A DNA stretch of 38,395 nt from CAVSWN01 sp046728115 (GCA_046728115.1 JBKPDW010000320.1:1-38395), one strand, 5' to 3'; positions 27,558 through 36,568 are shown, counted from the stretch's first letter. The notes: generated from the letters alone by a model not told the origin. Made by a program: numbers and translations.

Positions 27558-28777
27558 AGAGATGGGATTTCCAGACGCTGCGGGTCTTCGTCGTCATCGC
27601 CGCCGTCCAGACTTGCGGCTGCGTGGGTCGTGCCGGCTCGGACACCGATGTCCGCACTCCAAAAGCCGTTCGGCTCGTGGCCGTCGAGGCCTCGACAGGT
27701 GCGGAATCGACGACGTACTCAGTCATCATTGCGCCCAATGCGCAAGTCGATCTCGCGTTCCGAGTGTCGGGATACGTCGTCGATGTGCGCCAAACGAAAG
27801 GCGCCGACGGGCGGACCCGCGCTGTAGAGCCCGGCGCAGCCGTGACGACAGGACTCATCCTCGCTCGCGTCCGGGCGATTGATTATCAGACGGTCGTCGA
27901 CAAGGCACGGGGATCACGGGACGAGTCGAGCGCAGGCATCACTGCGGCAGAGGCCGCACTCGCCGAGGCGCAGGCCGCGCTCACGCAGGCGGAAGCTGAC
28001 TTTGGCCGCATCGCAATCCTCTGGCAACAGGAAAGCGTCACGAAGCCCGCGTACGACGGCAGCAAAGCGAGGCTGGACGCGGCCCGAGCAAAGGTGGACG
28101 CGGCAACCGCGGCGGTCGTGGGCGCAAAACAGCGAGCCACCGCAGCAGCGGCGCAGCTGCAGGAGGCCAGAATCGCGCTGGGCGACACCGAATTACGCGC
28201 ACCGTTCGACGCCGTTCTTCTCGAACGCCACGTCGATGTCGGAACTCTCGTCGCGCCAGGCGCGCCGGCATTCACCGTGGCAGACCTGCACCTCGTCAAA
28301 GCGCGCTTCAGTGTGCCGGACACGGCACTCCACATGTTTCGCTCTGGAATGCCCTTGCCAGTGACCGTCGATGCATTCGCGAATGAACCCGTTCAAGGGC
28401 ACGTCTTATCGGTCGCGCCCGCGGCCGACCCCAAGTCGCGATCGTTCGAGATCACAGTCGCGATCGACAACCCGACCATGAAGCTGCGGTCGGGAATGAT
28501 TGCTTCGATTCAGGTCACCGACGAGGCGACGGGTCGCCGTCAGGTGCGCATACCGATCGACGCACTCGTCCACGATCCCGCTCGCGATCAATACCTCGTG
28601 TATACCTTGGAGCAGAGAGACCGAGCCACGACTGCAGTCACAGCCGTTCACGTGCGTCCCGGCCCTATCGTGGGCAATCAAGTATCGATCCTCGACGGGC
28701 TCACGGCTGGCCAACGGATCGTTGCGTCGGGAGCGAACCTGCTTCGCCCCGGCGATGCCGTGAAAGAAATCCAGTAA
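27554..28777 (+). CDS. RND efflux periplasmic adaptor (membrane fusion protein)
   Basis: The 407-aa adaptor links the inner-membrane RND pump to the outer-membrane channel. The N-terminus (VFVVIAAVQTCGC) has a Cys at 21 or 23 that could be lipidated, but neither fits a canonical lipobox well. Then come the lipoyl half motif VDLAFRVSGYVVDVRQ, an Ala-rich alpha-hairpin (about residues 130-215), the second lipoyl half DTELRAPFDAVLLERHVDVGT and the beta-barrel domain with VKARFSVPDTALHMFRSG. The order is that of MdtA/AcrA adaptors. The start overlaps the TolC gene's stop (ATGA) and the permease follows after 26 bases. Confidence 0.93.
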   Translation: MKRWDFQTLRVFVVIAAVQTCGCVGRAGSDTDVRTPKAVRLVAVEASTGAESTTYSVIIAPNAQVDLAFRVSGYVVDVRQTKGADGRTRAVEPGAAVTTGLILARVRAIDYQTVVDKARGSRDESSAGITAAEAALAEAQAALTQAEADFGRIAILWQQESVTKPAYDGSKARLDAARAKVDAATAAVVGAKQRATAAAAQLQEARIALGDTELRAPFDAVLLERHVDVGTLVAPGAPAFTVADLHLVKARFSVPDTALHMFRSGMPLPVTVDAFANEPVQGHVLSVAPAADPKSRSFEITVAIDNPTMKLRSGMIASIQVTDEATGRRQVRIPIDALVHDPARDQYLVYTLEQRDRATTAVTAVHVRPGPIVGNQVSILDGLTAGQRIVASGANLLRPGDAVKEIQ

Positions 28778-28803
28778 GCCGTCACCATGACAGGCCAGTC
28801 GCC

Positions 28804-31800
28804 ATGAACGCTGATTCTGAGACGACCTCGGCGAAGCACAGCATCGCTCGCTTCTTTGTCGAGAACCGACATGTGTCGTGGGTCCTGCTGGTTGGAGTGA
28901 TTGCGTGGGGCATCTGGGCGTATGCGGCGATGCCCAAACGCAAGGATCCAGACATACCCGCACGGCAGGTCGCCGTGGTGACGCCGTGGCCAGGCCAGAG
29001 TGCAGAGAGAGTCGAACAACTCGTCACGCGCAAAATCGAAGAACGTGTCGCGCAAAACATTCGAGTTTCCGAAATCACGTCGACGACCCGGCCCGGGCTC
29101 TCGATCGTGTACGCAGAAATCGATGAGAACGCCCGAATCGACAGCGGCAAGGAATTTGACGACATCAAAGTCAAGCTCGATGCGCTGACCGATTTACCCG
29201 AGGGCGCCGGACCGATCCAATACATCAAGGAATTCGGTGAAACCGCGGCGCTGATGCTCACGGTGGCCAGTCCGCCCGCGAGCGGCCCGCGGCTTCAACT
29301 GCTGGCGACGCAGATCGCTGCCGCCGCCGTGCCGGCGCCGTTCACGCTGGACGTGGTGCTGTGCAGTTCCGGTTCACCCGATCCGTCTTTCGTGCGTGAG
29401 GCGGCGTCGCTGTTGGGCGATGCCCTGGTGCGGCGAGGCCTGGGAACGGATGTGCGAACGATTGACGGTGACAGTTTTGTGGTGATCAGGCTCTCGACCC
29501 GCGGCGACGTCGGCGCGTTGGGTCGCTCGGTCCGTCGGGTGTGGGAAGAACTCCCGCGGCGGGCAGACATCCATCCTGACGTGTGGGATCCGATCGTTAT
29601 CATGCCGGGCGTCTCGCTCGTCGACGTTCTGAGCCGCGAGGCCGGTCCGAAGTACTCGTACCGTGAGCTCGATGATTTTACCGATCGTATCGAAAAGGCG
29701 ATCAAGATCGCGCCTGAAGCCTCGCGTGTCACCAGGGTCGGCGTGATCGAGGAGCAAATCGAGGCGCGTTATTCTCAAAACCGCCTCGCAGCCTTCGGAA
29801 TCATTCCAGCGGCAATCGGCGGCGTCCTGCAAACTCGCAACACCACAGTGCCCGCCGGCACCGTGAACGCCGAAGGACGCGAGTTGGCCCTCGAGCAGAG
29901 TGGCGAATTCCGGACGCTTGCCGACATCGACAAGGTCGTCTTCACACAGGCGGCCAACGGCACGCCGGTCTACCTGCGTGACATCGGAAGCGTACATCGT
30001 GGCTACCAGCATCCGGTTCGTCTTGTTTCGTATTACACATGGCGCGATGACGGCGGGCGTTGGCTGCGCGGCCGCGCGATCACGCTTTCGACGGAAATGA
30101 AGAAAGGGGAACAGATCGATCGCTTCGGGACGGCAGTCCGCGCCCGAGTGGAGGAGATCCGCCGATCGCTTCCGGCCGATCTCGTCATCGGCACGACGTC
30201 CGACCAGCAGCGGCAGGTGCGCGAGAAGTTGGACCTGTTCAATCGCAGTCTGTGGGAAGCCGTAGCGCTCGTCGTCCTTGTCTCGCTGGTGGGATTCTGG
30301 GAGTGGCGTTCCGCGCTTCTGATGGCGTTGTCGATTCCGATCACGCTGGCGATGACGTTTGGGTTGATGCAGCTCGTCGGCCTCGACATCCAGCAGATGT
30401 CGATTGCGTCGCTCATTATCGCGTTGGGTTTGCTCGTGGACGATCCTGTCGTCGCCGGCGATGCGATCAAGCGGGAGCTGGCGCATGGGAACCCGCGATC
30501 GATTGCGGCGTGGCTCGGACCCGAGAAACTCTCGAAGGCGATTCTCTACGCCACGATTACCAACATCGCCGCGTACCTGCCGTTCCTGCTGCTGAACGGC
30601 GATGTCGGGAGGTACATCTACAGCCTGCCGATGACGATTGCCTGTTCCCTCGTGTCCTCCCGCGTGATGTCGATGTCGTTCCTTCCGCTCCTGGCGTACT
30701 ACATCCTGAAGCCGAAGCGAGATCGTGCCGCCGATCGACCACGCGACAGCCGGTTCGGCAAGGCGTACCAACGCGCGGTCACCTTCGCCATCGACCATCG
30801 TTGGAAGGTTCTTGCAGCGTCGTCCGTGGTCCTGGCGGCGGGCGCGTTCTTCGTCACACACCTTCACCGCCAATTCTTTCCCCGAGACAACTTCTACCTC
30901 GCCTACGTGGACATTCGTCTGCCCGAGGATGCGCCCATCGCCCAGACCGAGCGTGTCGCACGCGAAGCAGAGCAGATAATTCGCGAGGTTGCAACCGAGC
31001 ATGATCGGACCCATGGCGCTGAAAGGTCGCTCGCGTCCGTTACATCGTTCATTGGAGCGGGCGGACCACGCTTCTGGTTTTCAGTCCGCCCGGAGCCGCC
31101 CGCCCAGAATTACGCGCAGCTGCTGCTGCAATTCAGTCGAAGCGAAGACACCAACCCGCTGGTGGGCCCGCTTCAGGAAGCACTGTCGTCGCGTGTTGCC
31201 GGTGCGAGAATCGATGTGCGCACGGTCGAGACCGGCCCGCCGACGATCACACCTGTGTCGATGCGGATCCTGGGCGACGACGCTCGCGTGCTCCGTCAGG
31301 AGGCGGAGAAGTTGCAGGCCGTCTTGAAGACGTCGCCGTTTGCGATCAACGTGCGCGACGACTGGGGGAACGACGCAATTCGAACACGCCTTGAAATCGA
31401 TCAGGACCGCGCCGGACTTGCAGGTGTGTCGAGTCGCGACATCGCCGTTTCGACGTACTCCGCGGTGGTCGGTGCACCGATTGGGCACCTGCGGGAAGGG
31501 CGCAAGAACATCCCGATCGTTCAGTTGATGGATTACGGTCAACGAGAAACGGTCACGGACTTGAGCCAGCTCTATGTGTATTCGAGTCAGACACCGGTCA
31601 AGTTTACGCTCGGCCAGATCGCACGGTTGACGTACAGCCCTGAAATCGCGGTCATCCATCGGGTCAACCAGTATCGAGCGATCAACGTGGCGGCCCTGCC
31701 CGCGCCTGGCCGCCTGGCCGATGAGATCACCACGCCATTGATGTCCCGTATACGCGATTTCGAACGACAGCTGCCTTTGGGCTATCGATTCGAAATCGTC

Positions 31801-32358
31801 GGCGAATTGAAGGAGCAAATCAAAGGGCAAAAGCAATCATTGACGGTGGTGATCGCATCGGTGATCGCGATCTATCTCGCGCTCGTTTTTCAATTCCGGA
31901 ATGCTGTCAAGCCGTTCATCGTGTTTGCAGGCATTCCCTTCGGGGCTGTCGGCGCGTTCGCAAGTCTCTGGCTGACGGGGATGCCGATGGGGTTTCTGGC
32001 GATCCTTGGAATCACGAGCCTCATCGGTATCATCGTGAGCCACGTGATCGTGTTGTTCGACTTCATCGAGGAGCAGCACGAGCTCGGCGCGCCGCTGCGG
32101 GATGCCTTGATCGATGCAGGTATTCGGCGCATTCGGCCCGTGCTCATTACGGTGGGCGCCACCGTGTTGGCGCTGTTTCCTTTAGCGCTCCACGGTGGCC
32201 CGCTGTGGGAGGCCCTGTGCTATGCGCAGATTGGCGGCCTGGCCCTGGCCACCGCCGTCACCCTGTTTTTGGTCCCGGTTTTCTACTCGGTTTTTGTCCT
32301 CGATCTCAAGGTCGTGCGGTGGGAATCGGCTTCCGTCGCGCGGGCAGGCGCGCATTGA
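28804..32358 (+). CDS. RND efflux permease with atypical TM10
   Basis: The 1184-aa inner-membrane pump exchanges protons for exported compounds. It has the RND layout: an N-terminal helix (WVLLVGVIAWGIWAYAAMP), a large porter loop, the helix bundle from about residue 485, a second loop and a C-terminal bundle ending VLDLKVVRWE. The TM4 proton-relay pair is conserved in LLVDDPVV (Asp546, Asp547). In TM10, where AcrB has the essential Lys (Lys940 in KNAIL), this protein has GIIVSHVIVLFDF (Ser1079, His1080). The later Arg in RRIRPVLITVGA is kept. The length exceeds the usual 1030-1050 residues by about 140, mostly in the loops. Substrates are unknown. Confidence 0.93.
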   Translation: MNADSETTSAKHSIARFFVENRHVSWVLLVGVIAWGIWAYAAMPKRKDPDIPARQVAVVTPWPGQSAERVEQLVTRKIEERVAQNIRVSEITSTTRPGLSIVYAEIDENARIDSGKEFDDIKVKLDALTDLPEGAGPIQYIKEFGETAALMLTVASPPASGPRLQLLATQIAAAAVPAPFTLDVVLCSSGSPDPSFVREAASLLGDALVRRGLGTDVRTIDGDSFVVIRLSTRGDVGALGRSVRRVWEELPRRADIHPDVWDPIVIMPGVSLVDVLSREAGPKYSYRELDDFTDRIEKAIKIAPEASRVTRVGVIEEQIEARYSQNRLAAFGIIPAAIGGVLQTRNTTVPAGTVNAEGRELALEQSGEFRTLADIDKVVFTQAANGTPVYLRDIGSVHRGYQHPVRLVSYYTWRDDGGRWLRGRAITLSTEMKKGEQIDRFGTAVRARVEEIRRSLPADLVIGTTSDQQRQVREKLDLFNRSLWEAVALVVLVSLVGFWEWRSALLMALSIPITLAMTFGLMQLVGLDIQQMSIASLIIALGLLVDDPVVAGDAIKRELAHGNPRSIAAWLGPEKLSKAILYATITNIAAYLPFLLLNGDVGRYIYSLPMTIACSLVSSRVMSMSFLPLLAYYILKPKRDRAADRPRDSRFGKAYQRAVTFAIDHRWKVLAASSVVLAAGAFFVTHLHRQFFPRDNFYLAYVDIRLPEDAPIAQTERVAREAEQIIREVATEHDRTHGAERSLASVTSFIGAGGPRFWFSVRPEPPAQNYAQLLLQFSRSEDTNPLVGPLQEALSSRVAGARIDVRTVETGPPTITPVSMRILGDDARVLRQEAEKLQAVLKTSPFAINVRDDWGNDAIRTRLEIDQDRAGLAGVSSRDIAVSTYSAVVGAPIGHLREGRKNIPIVQLMDYGQRETVTDLSQLYVYSSQTPVKFTLGQIARLTYSPEIAVIHRVNQYRAINVAALPAPGRLADEITTPLMSRIRDFERQLPLGYRFEIVGELKEQIKGQKQSLTVVIASVIAIYLALVFQFRNAVKPFIVFAGIPFGAVGAFASLWLTGMPMGFLAILGITSLIGIIVSHVIVLFDFIEEQHELGAPLRDALIDAGIRRIRPVLITVGATVLALFPLALHGGPLWEALCYAQIGGLALATAVTLFLVPVFYSVFVLDLKVVRWESASVARAGAH

Positions 32359-32393
32359 ATTCCTCTGATCACTGGCGGACTTCCTCCTGGCTG

Positions 32394-32443
32394 TTGACTT
32401 CCGCATTGAGTAAGCATATACTTACCGTTAGTGGTAGCTTACC
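32394..32443 (+). promoter_or_regulatory. Promoter and operator of the ArsR-type gene
   Basis: TTGACT (32394-32399) and TATACT (32417-32422) form a sigma-70 promoter with a 17-bp spacer. The palindrome GTAAG-CATATA-CTTAC (32410-32425) covers the -10 box, and a second inverted repeat GGTA-GCT-TACC (32433-32443) lies over the start codon. Both fit autorepression by the ArsR-type protein. The predicted transcript starts about two bases before its GTG. Confidence 0.7.
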
Positions 32444-32742
32444 GAGAAGCCCAGCTTGACGCACTCGGCGATGCGACGCGCCGGGCCATTCTCGCCCGCC
32501 TCGCCGACGCAGGGCCGTTGCCGGTCGGGGAGCTCGCGCGCGAATTTCCGATGAGCCGGCCGGCGATTTCGCAACACTTGCGCGTCCTCAAGCAGGCGCG
32601 GCTGGTCACCGACACTGCGGCGGGAACCCGTCGCGTCTATGCGGTCAATCCCGACGCGATGGAATCGCTGCGAACGTACTTCGATCGATTCTGGGTGCGC
32701 GCATTGGCCGCGTTCAAACGGAAAGTCGAAGAAGACGCCTAG
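32431..32742 (+). CDS. ArsR/SmtB-family transcriptional repressor
   Basis: The 103-aa winged-helix protein follows the standard pattern: REAQLDALGDATRRAILARL, then the recognition HTH in SRPAISQHLRVLKQARLV, then the wing TAAGTRRVYAVN and a C-terminal helix with FDRFW. There are no Cys pairs, so it is not a metal sensor of the classic ArsR type. It belongs to the group usually next to SRPBCC (AHSA1-like) genes, as here, 8 bases downstream. The start is a GTG at 32431, the only plausible initiation codon before the conserved domain, and it lies almost at the predicted transcript start. It likely represses its own three-gene operon. Confidence 0.92.
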   Translation: MVAYREAQLDALGDATRRAILARLADAGPLPVGELAREFPMSRPAISQHLRVLKQARLVTDTAAGTRRVYAVNPDAMESLRTYFDRFWVRALAAFKRKVEEDA

Positions 32743-32750
32743 GAGACGCT

Positions 32751-33245
32751 ATGACGACGATGGCCGACGAGACCGCTGCAGTGCCGGTTCGTAAGACGAT
32801 CATCGTGAAAGCCAGCCAGGAGCGGGCGTTTCGCGTGTTCACAGAAGAGTTCGACACATGGTGGCCGCGGACGCATCACATCGGCAAGTCGCCGTTGAAA
32901 AAGGCGATCGTCGAAGGAAGGGTTGGCGGGCGATGCTATAGCGAGCAGGAAGACGGCACAGAGTGCGACTGGGGGCGGATTCTGGTCTGGGATCCGCCAA
33001 ATCGGTTCGTGCTTGCGTGGCAGATCACGCACGAGTGGGGATATCAGCCGGACCTCTCACAGTCGAGCGAGGTGGAGATTCAGTTCAGCCCCGAAGCCGA
33101 CGGTCGTACGCGCGTCGATCTCGAGCATCGTCATCTCGAGCGCCACGGCGCGGGCGCCTCGTCGATGCGGACGGCGGTCGATGCGCCAAACGGATGGAGC
33201 GGCTTGCTGCAGCTGTTCGCTGCGCGCGTCGAACAGGCGTTATGA
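32751..33245 (+). CDS. SRPBCC (START-like) domain protein, AHSA1-type
   Basis: The 164-aa protein has the helix-grip fold of SRPBCC proteins. The N-terminal strand and helix VRKTIIVKASQERAFRVFT, the FDTWWPRTHHIG motif, the GGRCYSEQEDGTECDWGRI strand pair, the WDPPNRFVLAW strand and the C-terminal long helix GWSGLLQLFAARVEQ are typical of the AHSA1-like members paired with ArsR regulators. The usual role is binding a hydrophobic ligand; the ligand here is unknown. The ATG at 32751 lies 8 bases after the repressor, and its stop overlaps the next gene's start (ATGA). Confidence 0.9.
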   Translation: MTTMADETAAVPVRKTIIVKASQERAFRVFTEEFDTWWPRTHHIGKSPLKKAIVEGRVGGRCYSEQEDGTECDWGRILVWDPPNRFVLAWQITHEWGYQPDLSQSSEVEIQFSPEADGRTRVDLEHRHLERHGAGASSMRTAVDAPNGWSGLLQLFAARVEQAL

Positions 33246-33661
33246 ATCACGTCGTCGTCCGGAAAATCGCATCGGTGCTGTTCGTGATCGACGCAGTCGC
33301 CATCGGCTTGGGATCCGTAGGCCACGGGTTTGCCGTGCGGCATGTCCATGCTGCCATCGATAATTTTCCAATCGAACCAGACATTCACTCCATGATTTAC
33401 GTCGTGTGGTATTTCGTGAGCGGGTGCATGTTCGCGTTCGGCACGACGCTCATCTGGGTGTGGTTGCGACTTCGCCGAGGTGACAGTCGGCCGTTGGTCG
33501 CCGCGATGTTCATCGGCGTCCTGTATGTCGGTATCGGCGTCTTCGGATTCATCTATCGCGGCAACGACCCGTTCATGGCCATGTTCGTGGTACTTGGCAG
33601 CGTCGTTCTGATCAGCGGACCCGCCATGGTTCGCGGCGCCAATCAGAAGTCTGAAGTCTGA
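33242..33661 (+). CDS. Four-helix membrane protein of unknown function
   Basis: The 139-aa product has four hydrophobic stretches: IASVLFVIDAVAIGLGSVG, IYVVWYFVSGCMFAFGTTL, LVAAMFIGVLYVGIGVFGF and FMAMFVVLGSVVLISGPAM. No domain is recognised. The start overlaps the SRPBCC gene's stop (ATGA), so it is the last gene of the ArsR operon. The last five residues, QKSEV, are encoded by the first units of the heptad-repeat hairpin, so the original end of the gene may have been different. A membrane-stress or ligand-linked role is possible from context only. Confidence 0.75.
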   Translation: MNHVVVRKIASVLFVIDAVAIGLGSVGHGFAVRHVHAAIDNFPIEPDIHSMIYVVWYFVSGCMFAFGTTLIWVWLRLRRGDSRPLVAAMFIGVLYVGIGVFGFIYRGNDPFMAMFVVLGSVVLISGPAMVRGANQKSEV

Positions 33662-33721
33662 AGTCTGAAGTCCTGAGGCGCCCCCTTGGCACCTGAGACT
33701 TGAGACTTGGGACTTCAGACT
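33646..33721. repeat. Heptad-repeat hairpin between convergent genes (likely bidirectional terminator)
   Basis: The left arm has four units of GAAGTCT (33646-33673, last unit GAAGTCC). The right arm has four diverged units of TGAGACT, TGGGACT and TCAGACT (33694-33721), which are the inverted complement of the left arm. The arms are separated by about 20 GC-rich bases (33674-33693). The element fills the short gap between the convergent ArsR-operon tail and the ankyrin gene. By position it should terminate transcription from both sides. It overlaps the stop of the membrane-protein gene. Confidence 0.8.
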
Positions 33722-33732
33722 TGGAGAACCGT

Positions 33733-35256
33733 CTACTGATAGATTTGCTGTGTCTTCGCAATGACGGTTTTCGGCGGCGTGACGCCGGCGGCGATCATCA
33801 CCTGCCGGACGGCCGCCTCCGTCTCGGGCGACGGCTTGAAATTCCCGAACCGGTAGCCGACGGCGATCGCCAGGGGCGTCCACCCGAACCGATCGGTCTG
33901 ATTCCACACGTCGAACGTCGCGCCCTTGGACGCGAGAAATCTGACGACTCGGGGCAGGTTCTTGTACGCGGCCGCATGCATGGCGGTCTCGCCGTTGTTG
34001 TCGACCGCGTTGATGTCGGCGCCGAGATCGATCAGCACCTGAAGGGCTTCCAGCACCTCGCCTTCCGTTCCGGCGTCCTCGCCCGGTGAACGCGTGGCAA
34101 GACCAGCGGCCGCCATCAGCGGCGTGCTGTTGTCGGCGTTCGGGATCGAGGGGTCGGCGCCTAGCGCCGCCAGCGTCCGGAGCAGCTCGGCGTCGGCCGT
34201 CAATGCCGACAGCATGAACGGCGTCGCGCCGATCTCGTTCAACCGCGTGTTGGACAAGTTCGCGCGCCTCGTCATTCGCGCGTTGATGTTCGCGCCGCGC
34301 GCAACGAGCTTCTTCACGAACTCGATGCTGCTCATGCTGCCCGAGCCTTCGGGAGCGGGATCGTTGTCGCCGACGCCGGGTTTGCGCACCGCGGTGATCG
34401 CGTGGAGAACGGTGTAGCCGGGCAGCGCGGCGTTCGGATCGGCGCCCGCATCGAGCAGGTACGAGGCGAGCTCGTAATGCGCGTTCATCACGGCCAGGAG
34501 TAGCGGGGTCGCACCGGCTGGCGGCAAGCGCCCGCCGTAGCCGCGGGCCGGAGGGCGGTTGACTGGAATGGGCTCGTTCACGTCCACGCCGGCCTTGAGC
34601 AGGACGCGAACGACGTCGGTCCGCCCTTCGCGAACGGCGAACAACAGCGGTGTGAATCCGGATGCCAGCCGCGCGTTTGTATCGGCGCCGACCTCGACGA
34701 GCGCCTGCGCGACGTCGGCGTGTCCCTCGGCCGCCGCCCACATCAGCGCCGTCTGGCCGCGGCGGTTGTCCTTCGCGTTGACGTCGGCGCCGCGGACGAC
34801 GAGCGCCTTCACCGCGGCGACGGATCCGACGCGCACTGCCGTCATCAACGCCGTTTCACCGCCGGGCGACGTCGTGTTCGCGTCCGCGCCTGCCGCAAGC
34901 AACCGCTCGACGATCGCGCCGCTGCCGTTCGTGCACGCGAGCGAGAGCGGCGTCACGCCGTAACGGTTCGCCGCCTTCACATTGGCGCCGGCGCGCAGCA
35001 AGAGCTCCGCCGTTTCCAGGTCGTCATGGTACGTGGCCCAATGCAGCGCCGTCATGCCGTCGATCTGAGATGTGTTCACGTCGGCGTGCCGTTGGATGAG
35101 CGTGCGAACGCGCGCCCGATCCATCTGTTCCGCGGCGTCCGCGACCGGCGCCTCGGGCCGCGCGGCGCGTAAACTGCCGGCGAACAGCACCACCGCCGCG
35201 GCGCAGGCGACGACGTGCGTCGTTGGCCGCACGGCGTCAGAGGGAAAGCAGCTCAT
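33733..35256 (-). CDS. Secreted ankyrin-repeat protein
   Basis: The 507-aa product (from the ATG at 35256; 515 aa from 35280) has a signal peptide (about 13-31, VVACAAAVVLFAGSLRAA). About ten ankyrin repeats follow, each with the TPLxxA or TALxxA helix start and the G-A-(D/N)-x-N loop: for example TALHWATYHDD, TPLSLACTNGS, TALMTAVRVGS, TALMWAAAEGH and TPLLFAVREGR. A few repeats contain long insertions. Ankyrin arrays mediate protein-protein contacts. The gene overlaps the upstream DUF1552 gene by 20 bases and is last in the minus-strand operon, a set often seen together in Acidobacteriota. The partner is unknown. Confidence 0.9.
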   Translation of the reverse strand: MSCFPSDAVRPTTHVVACAAAVVLFAGSLRAARPEAPVADAAEQMDRARVRTLIQRHADVNTSQIDGMTALHWATYHDDLETAELLLRAGANVKAANRYGVTPLSLACTNGSGAIVERLLAAGADANTTSPGGETALMTAVRVGSVAAVKALVVRGADVNAKDNRRGQTALMWAAAEGHADVAQALVEVGADTNARLASGFTPLLFAVREGRTDVVRVLLKAGVDVNEPIPVNRPPARGYGGRLPPAGATPLLLAVMNAHYELASYLLDAGADPNAALPGYTVLHAITAVRKPGVGDNDPAPEGSGSMSSIEFVKKLVARGANINARMTRRANLSNTRLNEIGATPFMLSALTADAELLRTLAALGADPSIPNADNSTPLMAAAGLATRSPGEDAGTEGEVLEALQVLIDLGADINAVDNNGETAMHAAAYKNLPRVVRFLASKGATFDVWNQTDRFGWTPLAIAVGYRFGNFKPSPETEAAVRQVMIAAGVTPPKTVIAKTQQIYQ

Positions 35257-36568
35257 CGATCTTGCCCTGACTGTCGGCAAACGAATCCATGTGGACGCCG
35301 ACCTTTTCGAGCAGCGTCAAATGAAGATTTGCCAGCGGCGTCGGCTCCGAGTACTTGATGTGCCGTCCACCCTTCACGCTGCCGGCGCCTCCACCGGCGA
35401 CGAGAATCGGCAGGTTCAGGTGGTCGTGCACGTTGGGATTGCCCATGCCGCTGCCGTACAGGTAGACCGAGTGGTCGAGCAGCGTCCCCTCGCCTTCCGG
35501 CGTCGACTCGAGCTTCTCGAGGAAGTACGCGAACAACGACACGTGGAACGCATTGATCTTCGCGACCCGCGCAATTTTGTCCGGATTGTTCCCGTGATGC
35601 GTCAGCGCATGATGTGGATCGCTGACGCCAATCTCCGGATACGTCCGGTTGCTCGTTTCGCGCGCGAGCTGAAAGGTGATCACGCGCGTCACATCACCCT
35701 GCAGCGCCAGCACCTGCAGATCGAACATCAAGCGCGCATGGTCGGCGTACGAGGCGGGCACGCCGACCGGCCGATCCAGATCCGGCAGGTGATCCGGATC
35801 GTCGCTCTCCGCCTTGTGAATGCGGCGCTCGACCTCGCGAACGCTGTCGAGATACTGGTCCACCCTGACGCGGTCGGCCGGTCCGAGCCTCGTCCGCAGG
35901 CGCGCGATGTCGTCGCGAACCCAATCGAGCAGGCTGCCCTTTCGATGCAAATCCGCGCGGCGGTCCGCCGGGCTGCCGCCCTGGCCGAACAGACGCTCGA
36001 AGACGATGCGTGGATGCGCCTCGGCGGGAAGCGGCGTCGTTGGCGACGACCAGGACAGATTGTTCTGGTAGACGCACGCGTAGCCGTTGTCGCACTGGCC
36101 GACCGTCTGGAGCAGATCCATCGCGAGCTCGAGCGACGGCAGCAGCGTTCTCTGCCCGATCTCCTTTGCCGCGACTTGATCGACGGTGGTCCCGAGATAG
36201 TAGTCGGAGCTTTCGGTCCATTTCGCCTTGGAGGCGCTCAGAAACGCCGCATTGGACGTCGCGTGCGTGCCCGGGTATGCGTTCTTCAGCTCCAGATTGG
36301 TGATGACTGTCAGGTGATCGGCCACCGGCTCGAGCGACTGGAGAATCGGCGACAGCTCCGCGAGCTTGCCGTCGCCCGGCGGCGTCCAGCGGCTGATGTC
36401 GCATCCCATCGGGATGTACACAAAGCCGAGGCGGCGGACCGGATCGGCGGCAGTTTTGGCGAGCGCCGTCATCGACGGCACCATCGCGTCCAGCAACGGA
36501 AGCGCGAGCGTCGCGCCCATGCCTCGCAAGAACGTGCGCCGCGGCAACGCTCTTTTCGTGATGATCAT
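35237..36568 (-). CDS. DUF1552 protein with Tat-type export signal
   Basis: The 443-aa product starts with a twin-arginine signal, PRRTFLRGMGATLALPLLDA (residues 9-28), and then the DUF1552 domain: RLGFVYIPMGCDISRWTPPG, HATSNAAFLSASKAKWT, SLLDWVRDDIARLRTRLGPADR and the C-terminal YLYGSGMGNPNVHDHLNLPIL region. DUF1552 proteins accompany DUF1592 (PSD-type) proteins in Planctomycetes and Acidobacteriota and are thought to work outside the cytoplasm; the reaction is unknown. The ATG at 36568 is preferred because the Tat signal starts right there and it overlaps the upstream gene's stop by four bases (ATGA). The open frame runs on upstream, but that part has no homology and lies inside the neighbour. 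Confidence 0.92.
   Translation of the reverse strand: MIITKRALPRRTFLRGMGATLALPLLDAMVPSMTALAKTAADPVRRLGFVYIPMGCDISRWTPPGDGKLAELSPILQSLEPVADHLTVITNLELKNAYPGTHATSNAAFLSASKAKWTESSDYYLGTTVDQVAAKEIGQRTLLPSLELAMDLLQTVGQCDNGYACVYQNNLSWSSPTTPLPAEAHPRIVFERLFGQGGSPADRRADLHRKGSLLDWVRDDIARLRTRLGPADRVRVDQYLDSVREVERRIHKAESDDPDHLPDLDRPVGVPASYADHARLMFDLQVLALQGDVTRVITFQLARETSNRTYPEIGVSDPHHALTHHGNNPDKIARVAKINAFHVSLFAYFLEKLESTPEGEGTLLDHSVYLYGSGMGNPNVHDHLNLPILVAGGGAGSVKGGRHIKYSEPTPLANLHLTLLEKVGVHMDSFADSQGKIDELLSL

Noticed and set aside
29374..31014. Minus-strand frame of 546 codons opposite the RND permease
   Set aside because: Charged low-complexity translation, no motif, fully inside a well-supported gene on the other strand.
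25049..32358. Sigma-54 control of the efflux operon
   Set aside because: No -24/-12 site was found in 25898-26219; the divergent AraC gene is the more likely regulator.
33131..34741. Minus-strand frame of 536 codons overlapping the ankyrin gene and the ArsR operon
   Set aside because: Arg/Gly-rich frame-shifted reading of the ankyrin repeats, crossing the heptad hairpin; no domain.
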